This document shows positions 26,519 through 34,626 of a DNA stretch of 53,587 nucleotides, piece by piece. A model generated the notes under the pieces. That model searched no databases, was not told the DNA's origin, and saw nothing but the letters and a program-made list of their open reading frames with translations. This DNA is from Pseudobutyrivibrio sp. (GTDB lineage Bacteria; Bacillota; Clostridia; Lachnospirales; Lachnospiraceae): NCBI RefSeq assembly GCF_017471675.1, contig NZ_JAFUSK010000077.1, positions 1 through 53,587 on the forward strand, in the 5' to 3' direction. How positions within the stretch are numbered: position 1 is the stretch's first letter; every line of letters begins with the position of its first letter. The position numbers were made by a program, and so were the translations under genes.

Positions 26519-26549
26519 AAAGAGATGGCGAGTAAGGCTATCTCTTTTT
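26519..26549 (+). terminator. Rho-independent terminator
   Basis: AAAGAGAT (26519-26526) pairs with ATCTCTTT (26540-26547), with inner GC pairs, and T bases follow. It closes the DUF4869/ATPase unit. Confidence 0.75.
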
Positions 26550-26715
26550 GGTTTCTTATGTCTAAAAGATGGTATATTCTGAGTGTCTTTTGTTCATTTT
26601 GCCAGATTATAAGGTGGTCATTTAAGGAACCTATCCGACTGGATTTATGCAGTGTACTTGAATACAATTATATAGCATAAATATGAAATAGTTGGAATTA
26701 ATAAGGGGGAAAGAT

Positions 26716-27753
26716 ATGGATGAAAAACATGAATTAAACCCAATTTTGAAGTTACTGAAGGATAATAATCAATACCATCATAGAAATGGAAAAAGAATTA
26801 GCGTCTATTTAAAGGAAAGATATGACTTTTATATAAAATCTTTGGAACAGTCTATAAAAGAAGATAATTTTATTGATAGCTCCTTTATTGATGAGCTGAG
26901 AAAGAGGTTACCTTCAATTAAAGCAACTACTGATAACATATTAAAATCATATGAATTATATGAGGAAAACAAGTTACTAGAGGCGGAATGCATATCTAAA
27001 AAGGTACTTTTTGATAATAGTAACAATATGATAATACGTTCTCTTGGGCGTAAGGAAGAAAGGAGTATGTACAGAATAAGACCGAATGATAACTACCCTA
27101 TAAAGAGAAGAGAACTTTTTCATGTGCCCATGAGTACGAGAGAGATTTGCAAGGATGGACGTTTTAGTAAAAAAGGAGTACCGTGCTTATATCTAGCAAC
27201 ACAGTTGCCTTTATCATGGCTAGAAATGGATAAACCTGAAATATGCATGGCTGCTAAATTTGCATTAAATGATAATTATTATAATAAAATAAAAGTGGTT
27301 GATATATCAGGAAAACAGATTTCGGATGCGTATCAACTGTTTGCAGATATTAGTAATAATAGAAATAAAGGGAAGAACCTTTCTGCAAGTTATGAATATT
27401 TAATAAAAGTAATATGTATGATACCAATTAGATTGGCAACAACAATTCCTTCAGAAGAGAATGAGAACAAACAAGAATACTATTTCTCACAGGTATTTTT
27501 GGAGTGGGCTAAAGATAACAAAATCGCTGATGGTATAATATATGAATCATGTAAAAGTGAAGAAGCATGGGCTTATTTTGGATGTAATCTTGCCTTTTTT
27601 GTTAATGAAGTAGATGAAGAGGGATATGACATAAAGTTAAGATCTATTTTTAATATGTCAAAACCTCATGTTTTAAAAGATATTAAAAGACCTGAAGATT
27701 TGTTTTGGGAAGAGTTTTCTGAGATTAAATCTTTAAGTGAAAGTTTAGAATAA
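26716..27753 (+). CDS. RES-domain protein
   Basis: The 345-residue protein has a helical N-terminal third and then an RES-like domain: MYRIRPNDNYPI, RRELFHVPMSTRE, RFSKKGVPCLYLATQLPLSW. The Arg...Arg-Phe...Gly-x-Pro-x-Leu-Tyr-Leu-Ala pattern matches RES proteins, whose small members are NAD+-degrading or ADP-ribosylating toxins. Here no antitoxin gene is adjacent, and the long N-terminus may be a regulatory or sensing part. The ATG at 26716 is chosen because AGGGGG (26704-26709) precedes it. The gene is AT-rich and flanked by defence-like genes. Confidence 0.65.
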   Translation: MDEKHELNPILKLLKDNNQYHHRNGKRISVYLKERYDFYIKSLEQSIKEDNFIDSSFIDELRKRLPSIKATTDNILKSYELYEENKLLEAECISKKVLFDNSNNMIIRSLGRKEERSMYRIRPNDNYPIKRRELFHVPMSTREICKDGRFSKKGVPCLYLATQLPLSWLEMDKPEICMAAKFALNDNYYNKIKVVDISGKQISDAYQLFADISNNRNKGKNLSASYEYLIKVICMIPIRLATTIPSEENENKQEYYFSQVFLEWAKDNKIADGIIYESCKSEEAWAYFGCNLAFFVNEVDEEGYDIKLRSIFNMSKPHVLKDIKRPEDLFWEEFSEIKSLSESLE

Positions 27754-27844
27754 TAGATATTAAATATTCTATTTCACCCTTTAAACAAAATATTTCGGTA
27801 TAAATATGAACATGAAATATTGTTGTTGAAATGGAGGGGTTACA

Positions 27845-28594
27845 ATGGCAAAAATCGATGAGGAACTTAAGGCGTCTAAAAAATATTATTTAGAGGAAGA
27901 AAAGGGTTTTACTGTAAAGGACGGCAGGCTGCTAGTGAAACTGTCAAAAGATAATGTGGCTCGAGTGGAGGCTATGATACATCATAATTCTGATTATGGG
28001 TCAGCTTTTGATGTGATGAATCCGGTTAAATCGGCATGTAAATTCCAAGAACTTAAAAAGGTTCTAGAAGGAACTGAAGTGAAATCGGAAAAAGCTTATA
28101 GAGAACTAATTGAAAAGGTAGTCGCTTCAATTGATAAAGAAAATTCAACTCATCTTAATTCTGATGGGTGTGGTATAAAAGCGATTTCAAAACGTATTGC
28201 AGATATTGAGCAGGATGAACTGGTGTACCTGCTGAAAAATCCTAAAGAAACAGATTATAAGTTAATTGAAATTATTGCAAAAGAAACAAAACCAGTAGGA
28301 CAAAGTGATAAAGGAAATCCGCATAGAGGCAGAAGAAATCTATCTTTCGCCAGCAAGTTCTGCCACTATGCTTGTTTCTATTTGTTTGATGGGAAACACA
28401 GAGACAACTATTCCATATACGATAGTATCGTGAACAAGGCGCTTCCCTCATATATGGAGCGATATGGAATTGAGAAAAAGAGAATTACTACCTATGCCGA
28501 ATATCAGGAGGCTATCGATGAGGTTATAAAGAAATCAAAGTCGGGTATCAGTAGGAATGGATTTGATCATTTATTATGGTATTGCTATAAGTAG
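27845..28594 (+). CDS. Unknown protein, possibly OGG/HhH-glycosylase-fold
   Basis: The 249-residue protein begins at an ATG after GGAGGGG. I do not recognise it confidently. The segment RRNLSFASKFCHYACFYLF followed by YSIYDSIVNKALPSYMERYG resembles small 8-oxoguanine-glycosylase-fold proteins that contain a FASK...IYDS...KAL pattern. The C-terminus GFDHLLWYCYK is compact. Codon use resembles its neighbours. It is the last gene before the glycan operon promoter. Confidence 0.55.
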   Translation: MAKIDEELKASKKYYLEEEKGFTVKDGRLLVKLSKDNVARVEAMIHHNSDYGSAFDVMNPVKSACKFQELKKVLEGTEVKSEKAYRELIEKVVASIDKENSTHLNSDGCGIKAISKRIADIEQDELVYLLKNPKETDYKLIEIIAKETKPVGQSDKGNPHRGRRNLSFASKFCHYACFYLFDGKHRDNYSIYDSIVNKALPSYMERYGIEKKRITTYAEYQEAIDEVIKKSKSGISRNGFDHLLWYCYK

Positions 28595-28658
28595 CATATA
28601 GCCAGTTCGAAGAACAACGAATACCTTGTGACAATTCTGTGTCCACACCCCATATTTA

Positions 28659-28687
28659 TTGAATAACCCCACCATATTCAATATAAT
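28659..28687 (+). promoter_or_regulatory. Consensus promoter of the glycan operon
   Basis: TTGAAT (28659-28664) and a perfect TATAAT (28682-28687) are separated by 17 bp. Transcription would start near 28694. Confidence 0.7.
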
Positions 28688-28703
28688 TAATACATAATGA
28701 TTA

Positions 28704-28730
28704 ATCCGTGGAGTAAATCTGGCCACGGAT
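28704..28730 (+). promoter_or_regulatory. 5-prime leader hairpin
   Basis: ATCCGTGG (28704-28711) pairs perfectly with CCACGGAT (28723-28730) around an 11-nt loop. No T run follows. It lies at the very start of the transcript, a position typical of recruitment hairpins. Confidence 0.6.
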
Positions 28731-28795
28731 AGGGAAGCTAGGCTAATTTAAAACTGAATGCTTGGTGGGGAGTAATGGTAATATGGTAATAATTC

Positions 28796-28831
28796 AAGGG
28801 CTTCGCACCTAGTGGTGCGGTGCCCTTTTTT
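28796..28831 (+). terminator. Leader terminator ahead of the glycan operon
   Basis: AAGGGC and CGCACC (28796-28809) pair with GGTGCG and GCCCTT (28814-28827), with a TT/GT internal loop, followed by six T. No gene ends upstream on this transcript, so the terminator acts inside the leader. Confidence 0.8.
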
Positions 28832-28904
28832 AGTATAAATAAATGATGAAAAAGCTCCGATATAGACTATATGTGAATTATAAAACACAGAAAGGAAAAG
28901 AAAC

Positions 28905-29840
28905 ATGAAGGCATTAATTACAGGTGGGGCAGGGTTTATAGGATCTAATTTGGTTGAATTACTGGTGAAAGAAGGTCATGAAGTTAGAGTCTTTGATAAT
29001 TTATCATCAGGTCACATTGAAAACATATCAGAATATATAAATGACAAAGATATTGAATATATTGGGGGAGATGTAAGAGATGCGGATGCATTATGTAGAG
29101 CTATGAAAAACATTGATGTTGTTTATCATATGGCAGCTTCAGTTGGTCGCCAAAGATCTATAGATAATCCTGCGTTGGATTCAACAATCAATCTTGTTGG
29201 AACTGTTAATGTCTTGGAGGGGATGAGACATAATGATGTGCACAAGATTGTTTATTCGTCTTCAGCAGCAATATTTGGAGAGTTAAAGACTCCTTCTATT
29301 GACGAAGACCATATACAGAATGCGGATTCGCCTTATGGAGTTAGTAAATTAGCGGCTGAAAAAATGATATTATCATATTCTGGGATTCATAATATAGTAG
29401 GTATTTGTTTGAGATATTTTAACATATATGGTAAAAATCAACGATTTGACGCATATGGAAATGTTATTCCTATTTTTGCCAAAAGAATATTTGATGGTGA
29501 GCATATTAGCATTTATGGAGATGGAGAACAAACAAGAGATTTTGTAAATGTATCAGATGTTGCAAGAGCAAATTATATAAGTTCTATTAAATGTGAACAA
29601 ACATCAATTTATAATTTAGGTAGTGGCACAACAATAACAATAAACGAACTTGCGAGCATGATGAAGAAGATTGCTAATAAAGACGTAATAATTGATTATT
29701 TACCAGAGAGAGTGGGAGATGTGAAACATTGCAAAGCGGACGCTTCTAAGATTGCAAGAGAGCTGGGATTTAGAGTAGAAAAGGACTTGGATGAGGGATT
29801 AAATGAATATATTTCATGGTATAGAGATAATTGTGTTTAA
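28905..29840 (+). CDS. NAD-dependent nucleotide-sugar epimerase/dehydratase
   Basis: The 311-residue short-chain dehydrogenase has an N-terminal NAD motif ITGGAGFIGSNLVELLVKEG, the catalytic Ser in VYSSSAAIFGE and the YxxxK pair in SPYGVSKLAAEKM (about residues 146-150), then YGDGEQTRDFVNVSDVA. The length and motifs fit UDP-glucose 4-epimerase-like enzymes. It is the first gene of the operon and probably makes a sugar donor for the glycosyltransferases that follow. RBS AAAGGAAAAG precedes the ATG. Confidence 0.88.
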   Translation: MKALITGGAGFIGSNLVELLVKEGHEVRVFDNLSSGHIENISEYINDKDIEYIGGDVRDADALCRAMKNIDVVYHMAASVGRQRSIDNPALDSTINLVGTVNVLEGMRHNDVHKIVYSSSAAIFGELKTPSIDEDHIQNADSPYGVSKLAAEKMILSYSGIHNIVGICLRYFNIYGKNQRFDAYGNVIPIFAKRIFDGEHISIYGDGEQTRDFVNVSDVARANYISSIKCEQTSIYNLGSGTTITINELASMMKKIANKDVIIDYLPERVGDVKHCKADASKIARELGFRVEKDLDEGLNEYISWYRDNCV

Positions 29841-29869
29841 TTCTTAGAAGATTAAAAAGTAGGTTATTA

Positions 29870-31039
29870 ATGGTGAAAAAGCTAGTATCGATAATTATAC
29901 CTGTATACAATGGATCAAATTATGTGACCGAGGCAGTTGAAAGTGCACTGAATCAAACATATGAAAACGTAGAGGTTATAGTAGTAAATGATGGTTCTGA
30001 CGATAATGGTAAGACAAGAGAAGTTCTGAAACGATACGATAATCGTATCAAATATATAGAAAAAGAAAATGGTGGTGTTGCATCTGCGTTAAATGTTGGA
30101 ATTAGGAATATGTCAGGCGATTATTTCGCCTGGTTATCACATGATGATATCTTTGAAAAGACAAAAATAGAAAAGCAGATGAATGCAATAAATGCCTGTG
30201 GTGACATGATGAGAATATCTGTAATGAATTATGTCTTTTTTGATGATAAAACTAAGCAGGAGGTCGCAACAGATTTTCAGAATTATTATCCGATAGATAC
30301 ATTAGAAAATTCCATTTTTTTGCTACTATGGGGAGAACTTCATTTTAGCAGTTTGTTATTTAGCAAAAAGCATTTTGATAGAGTCGGTCTTTTTAATGAA
30401 CAATTAAAAACTGCTCAAGATAACGAGTTTTTGTTTAGGCTACTACGAAACCAAAGAATAAGCTTTATAAATGATGTTGGAAGTTATGTAAGATTGCATG
30501 AAAATGCAGGTACATCGCAATATAGAAGTGTAGTTCAGGCTGAGAATAAAAAATTCTATGAATGGGTAAGTAATATGTTAACCGTTGAGGAATTAAAAAG
30601 CATTGGAGGTTTGGAAAAGAGGACTAAGGACAAAATAAATGGAATAATACAAAGCCTTGGACCATATAAGGAGAGCAACGTATCTAATAAAGAGATATGC
30701 GAATTAAATCTTGTGATATGTGGCGCAGGAGTATATGGAAGACGATTAAATTTTGAATTATATTCTAATAATCTGAGACCGTATTGTTTTATTGACAATG
30801 ATAGAATGAAAAATGGAATGATTATAGATGGGACTAGATGTATGGCAATGAATAAATGCAGTCTGCCTAAAGATTCTATTGTAATTATTTCAAATAAATT
30901 CTATGAACCCTTATTGAAAATATTAAATGAGAATGGAATAAAAAGAATACTGAAAAAAATAGACATAGACGCAATGATTTTGAAGTATTCAGATGAAGAT
31001 TTGAAGGAAATGATAAAAAGGAAGATGGACAATGTCTAG
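29870..31039 (+). CDS. GT2 glycosyltransferase with C-terminal Rossmann-like domain
   Basis: The 389-residue protein has a GT-A glycosyltransferase (VSIIIPVYNGSNYV, EVIVVNDGSDD, WLSHDDIFEKTKI with a DxD-like HDD) in about residues 1-230. A separate domain begins near residue 278 with LVICGAGVYGRRLNFELY and then CFIDNDRMKNGMIIDG. This second domain recurs across the operon. The ATG at 29870 is chosen over the TTG at 29831 because family homology starts there, though its RBS (TAGG) is weak. Overlaps the next gene by 8 nt. Confidence 0.85.
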   Translation: MVKKLVSIIIPVYNGSNYVTEAVESALNQTYENVEVIVVNDGSDDNGKTREVLKRYDNRIKYIEKENGGVASALNVGIRNMSGDYFAWLSHDDIFEKTKIEKQMNAINACGDMMRISVMNYVFFDDKTKQEVATDFQNYYPIDTLENSIFLLLWGELHFSSLLFSKKHFDRVGLFNEQLKTAQDNEFLFRLLRNQRISFINDVGSYVRLHENAGTSQYRSVVQAENKKFYEWVSNMLTVEELKSIGGLEKRTKDKINGIIQSLGPYKESNVSNKEICELNLVICGAGVYGRRLNFELYSNNLRPYCFIDNDRMKNGMIIDGTRCMAMNKCSLPKDSIVIISNKFYEPLLKILNENGIKRILKKIDIDAMILKYSDEDLKEMIKRKMDNV

Positions 31040-31475
31040 AATATTAAGACAGCTAAAACAGCATGATAAGGATATTTGTATATATGGATTAGGGAAGATG
31101 GGGGCATGTATGTTTTGGTCTTTTAGAGAGTGCGGAATGCAAGAAGACTATTACGCAGATAAAGATCCTAATAAACAAAATCTTAATATTGACGGTATTA
31201 AATGTATTTCTTTTGATGACTTGTTGAAGAAAGACAGAAGTATCATTCTTATAGTAGCACTGTATGACTATAAATCGGTTGTAAAATCGTTTGTTACAAT
31301 GGGATTTAAAAACGTATATAACTACAAAGAGGTACTGCATGCTATAAGAAAAGAGCCTAAGAGAAATTTTAAGCAGATAAGGAGTTATGAGGAAGCATAT
31401 AAAGTAAAGCAAGTTGTAAAAGAATGGCTATGTAGAGGTGTCAAACTAAATATAAATGATTTGCTTGAGGGTTGA
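31032..31475 (+). CDS. Stand-alone Rossmann-like domain protein
   Basis: The 147-residue protein consists almost entirely of the operon's shared domain: ICIYGLGKMGACMFWSF (about residues 14-30), DYYADKDPNKQNLNIDGIKC, and SIILIVALYDYKSVVKSFV. It has no catalytic domain and a short basic C-terminal tail. The GxGxxG loop suggests nucleotide or nucleotide-sugar binding. It could be a detached scaffold or regulatory subunit. It starts within the end of the GT2 gene. Confidence 0.65.
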   Translation: MSRILRQLKQHDKDICIYGLGKMGACMFWSFRECGMQEDYYADKDPNKQNLNIDGIKCISFDDLLKKDRSIILIVALYDYKSVVKSFVTMGFKNVYNYKEVLHAIRKEPKRNFKQIRSYEEAYKVKQVVKEWLCRGVKLNINDLLEG

Positions 31476-31477
31476 TA

Positions 31478-32695
31478 ATGAAAGTATTAGAAGTAAACTT
31501 TGCAGATTTGATGGGACATATTTTTAATGGTTATGATTTGATGAATTCATTAAATCTCAAGAAAGAATTTGATATAAAACAAGTTGTCGAGCATAAGAAA
31601 TCAGAAAATCCCAATGTTTTAAAGGTATCTGATTATAGCGGTATTTATTATGACCTATACAAGGAATTAGAGAATAGATGCCATGTTAGTCATCTTTTTA
31701 CTGGAACGGGAGAGCAAATATTGCAGTTAAAAGAATATCAAGAAGCGGATATAGTGCATTTCCATATACTACACAATAGATTTATATCATTACTAGATTA
31801 TCCAGATTTATTTAATAATAAAAAAAGTATTTGGACAATTCACGATCCATGGATTTTGACGGCGAATTGTGTCTACCCATTAGAATGTCAGAAATGGAAG
31901 ACATTTTGTAATAAGTGCCCAAAAGAAGGAGATTTTAGATATGGAAAAGACAATCTTGCAAATAGCTTTATGTGGGATGTAAAGAAAAATGTATTAGCTT
32001 CAATCAATCCCCATATCGTGGTTTCTTGCGACTATATGAAGCAGTTGCTAGAACAGAGTCCGCTAACAAAGCATTTAACCAAAATACATGAAATACCATT
32101 TGGTATAGACGCTGGAAAATATATTTATAATCAAAAAATTCAAAAAAGAAAAAAATATGGATTAAGTGAAGATAAATTGGTAATTGGCTTTAGAACAGGT
32201 GGGAAAATTAAGGGAGGTCAGTATTTATACAAGGCCTTAAAGAAAATAAAGATTAAAGAACCAATAGAATTGGTTGTAATTGGAGGGGAAGAAAAAATCG
32301 GTTATCTGGGTAATAAAATAAAAGTACATCAGTTAGGATGGCTGTACAAAGAAGCCGATGTGATAGATTTTCTGGAATGTTGTGATATTTTTGCAATGCC
32401 GTCTTTAGCAGAGACTTTTGGATTGATGGCAATAGAAGCAATGGCTGCAGGGTGTGCTGTAATATGCTTTAATAACACAATTCTTGAAAAAATAACGAAT
32501 TCGCCTAAATGTGGAGTGGCAGCAGATTATTGTTCTGTCAATTCCTTGAAAAATGAAATAGAAAGAATGATAAATAACCCAGATGAAATAAAGCAAAGAG
32601 GAAAACTATCCAGGAAGTTTGTTGAAGAAACATATAAATATGACGATTATGTTCGTAAACATGCTCAGCTTTATAAAGAGATTTATGAGGAGTAA
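31478..32695 (+). CDS. GT4-family glycosyltransferase
   Basis: The 405-residue GT-B protein contains HIFNGYDLMNSLN near the start, WTIHDPWILTANCVYP (about residue 126) and the C-terminal donor-binding motif PSLAETFGLMAIEAMAAG (Glu-x7-Glu, about residue 310). A CxxC-like cluster (CQKWKTFCNKC) near residue 140 is typical of a subset of GT4 enzymes. GAGGG precedes the ATG at 31478. It starts 2 nt after the previous stop. Confidence 0.87.
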   Translation: MKVLEVNFADLMGHIFNGYDLMNSLNLKKEFDIKQVVEHKKSENPNVLKVSDYSGIYYDLYKELENRCHVSHLFTGTGEQILQLKEYQEADIVHFHILHNRFISLLDYPDLFNNKKSIWTIHDPWILTANCVYPLECQKWKTFCNKCPKEGDFRYGKDNLANSFMWDVKKNVLASINPHIVVSCDYMKQLLEQSPLTKHLTKIHEIPFGIDAGKYIYNQKIQKRKKYGLSEDKLVIGFRTGGKIKGGQYLYKALKKIKIKEPIELVVIGGEEKIGYLGNKIKVHQLGWLYKEADVIDFLECCDIFAMPSLAETFGLMAIEAMAAGCAVICFNNTILEKITNSPKCGVAADYCSVNSLKNEIERMINNPDEIKQRGKLSRKFVEETYKYDDYVRKHAQLYKEIYEE

Positions 32696-32697
32696 AG

Positions 32698-33654
32698 ATG
32701 TATACGTTTCCATACTATTTATGCAAAAAGAATAGCAATATAGTTTTATATGGCGCAGGTAAATGCGGTCTATCATTTTATGTTCAACTTAGAATGAATG
32801 GATATTGTAATGTGCTTGCCTGGGTAGATAAACAATTCGATTCAGATGTGAAGCCCCCATTTGAAAGCGTAAATAATATTAATAAGTACGATTATGATTA
32901 TATAGTTATTGCCATTGAGAATTTTCATGTGGCAATGGACGTTAAAGATATACTAATAAAAAATGGTGTCAACTCAGAGAAAATCGTATGGTCAGCACAA
33001 TATATAATGACAGATGCCTTTTTTCCATCAGATATGAAGCGTTTGTATGAAGAGTTTGATTTTTATATGGATATCTTTGATGAGTATATGAAGGGGAATA
33101 TAGAATATGGGGCCGATCAGTATTACCAGAGTAACAAGTTGTTAAATTTGTCAGGGGCAAGAAATACAGAATACAGAATTCAAGAATATGAAATTAAAAA
33201 ATTCTTAAATAAGAAAATGAATGTTTTAAATATTGGCTGCAATACTGGATTTTTAGACATTCAAATAGCACCATTTGTCAATCATATTACAGGCATAGAT
33301 ATAAATAGGGGAGTTGTAAATGTTGCAAATAAAACTGCGATGCATTTGGAAGTAGAAAATGCTAATTTTATTTGTAAAGATGTTATTTCAAAAGGTGTCA
33401 GTAATAAATATAACGCCATTTTGCTTTTGGCAGTGCATGGAATATTTGAAGATAGTAAAGAGTTTTTAAAAATCACAGGGGCAATAGAAGAAAAGGGGTA
33501 CTTGTTATTTGAATCTCATGAAGTCCCTGGAGACGAAACAAGATATATTAATAGATTAAAGCTATTAGAAGAAAATGGATTTAACAGTTGCTTGTTTAAG
33601 ATTATCAAAGATGGCGGGATTACTCGAATGTATAGTATTTTACGGAAGGGTTAG
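32698..33654 (+). CDS. Methyltransferase with N-terminal Rossmann-like domain
   Basis: The 318-residue protein begins with the shared domain (IVLYGAGKCGLSFYVQL, about residues 14-30, then VLAWVDKQFDSD). A class I SAM methyltransferase domain follows, with VLNIGCNTGFLDIQIA near residue 176, ITGIDINRGVVNVA, and a hydrophobic strand before LLAVHGIFEDSKEF. The likely role is O- or N-methylation of a sugar or lipid-linked intermediate. RBS GAGGAG lies 5 nt upstream. Confidence 0.8.
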   Translation: MYTFPYYLCKKNSNIVLYGAGKCGLSFYVQLRMNGYCNVLAWVDKQFDSDVKPPFESVNNINKYDYDYIVIAIENFHVAMDVKDILIKNGVNSEKIVWSAQYIMTDAFFPSDMKRLYEEFDFYMDIFDEYMKGNIEYGADQYYQSNKLLNLSGARNTEYRIQEYEIKKFLNKKMNVLNIGCNTGFLDIQIAPFVNHITGIDINRGVVNVANKTAMHLEVENANFICKDVISKGVSNKYNAILLLAVHGIFEDSKEFLKITGAIEEKGYLLFESHEVPGDETRYINRLKLLEENGFNSCLFKIIKDGGITRMYSILRKG

Positions 33655-33663
33655 ATAATTCAT

Positions 33664-34626
33664 ATGAATCAGTATAGTGACATAGAATCTTTGTGTGATG
33701 ATAAGCTATTTCTTTCGAGAGCCGAAGAATGTGAGATTTCTGATGAGCTGGATATACTTATACAAAAGGCTAAAAGAATTATACGAGAATGCTATCCCAA
33801 TGAGGTATATACATATTCGTTGCCAGAAAAAGGACATAGATGCAATGTAAAATTGATTCAAAATGACGCAATAAAATATATTATTTCATTTCCTGATAAT
33901 ACGATTAAAAATGATTTGCGTGAGATAACCAGGATTAAAGAGGCTTTGGGACTAAATAGAGAGCTTATAGTGTATGAAGAAGATGGTTTTTATATAATGC
34001 AAAAAGCAGATGAGGTGATTGATTGGAATAGGTCAATTATTGTCGATTGTATAAAGAAACTTCGTCAAATGCATAATAGTAATTTATCAATCAACAGAGC
34101 ATTTGTTAATAACTATAGGATTCTAGAAAAAAAATTCAGAGATTCAATAACGGATGCAAAGATTACTGAATTATTTGGATGGGATGTATCTGCATGGATT
34201 GATACTGAAATAATGACGTACCTCAACAAATATAAGCCGGTCTTATGTCATGGAGATGCTTCATATGGAAATGTTTTGCTGTTCAACAATAAGGCCGAAT
34301 GGATAGATTGGGAATTGCTCCAGATGAGTAATCCGATGTTTGATATTTTTTATTTTTTTGAAAGCTTGTACAGCGGAAATATGATGAGCGAGCAGATGTC
34401 CATACAAGATTTTTTGCATGTTTATTATGAAGATAGAAATTTATCGTCAAAAGAAAAAATGAATGTGATTTGCATGGGAATATATTTCCTGTATTGGAGA
34501 ATTTTAAATAACGCAAAGTCTGGAATAATAGACGAGGAAACAATCAGGGTTATCAACAGAATGAAACTGCTCTGGCAGAAAAAGAAATTTGATGAAATAT
34601 ATAAATATTATATGGGGGACGACTGA
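33664..34626 (+). CDS. Choline/ethanolamine kinase-like phosphotransferase
   Basis: The 320-residue protein has the aminoglycoside-phosphotransferase/choline-kinase fold. The Brenner motif is VLCHGDASYGNVLLF (about residue 197), followed by the Mg-binding EWIDWELLQMSNPMFDIFYF. The N-terminal lobe contains CNVKLI and YIISFPDN strands. LicA-type kinases make phosphocholine for surface decoration, but a sugar or amino-sugar kinase is also possible. Its end overlaps the next start by one base. Confidence 0.75.
   Translation: MNQYSDIESLCDDKLFLSRAEECEISDELDILIQKAKRIIRECYPNEVYTYSLPEKGHRCNVKLIQNDAIKYIISFPDNTIKNDLREITRIKEALGLNRELIVYEEDGFYIMQKADEVIDWNRSIIVDCIKKLRQMHNSNLSINRAFVNNYRILEKKFRDSITDAKITELFGWDVSAWIDTEIMTYLNKYKPVLCHGDASYGNVLLFNNKAEWIDWELLQMSNPMFDIFYFFESLYSGNMMSEQMSIQDFLHVYYEDRNLSSKEKMNVICMGIYFLYWRILNNAKSGIIDEETIRVINRMKLLWQKKKFDEIYKYYMGDD

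Larger units (their letters stand above)
28595..28904 (+). promoter_or_regulatory. Promoter and structured leader of the glycan operon
   Basis: This 310-bp gap holds a consensus promoter (28659-28687), a hairpin about 10 nt from the predicted 5-prime end (28704-28730), a strong intrinsic terminator (28796-28831), and then 73 nt to the first gene. No small ORF of note was seen. The order suggests transcription attenuation with an antitermination step. Confidence 0.65.

Noticed and set aside
28694-28831. A known metabolite riboswitch in the glycan operon leader
   Set aside because: I could not match the sequence to any conserved riboswitch core, so only the hairpin and terminator are reported.
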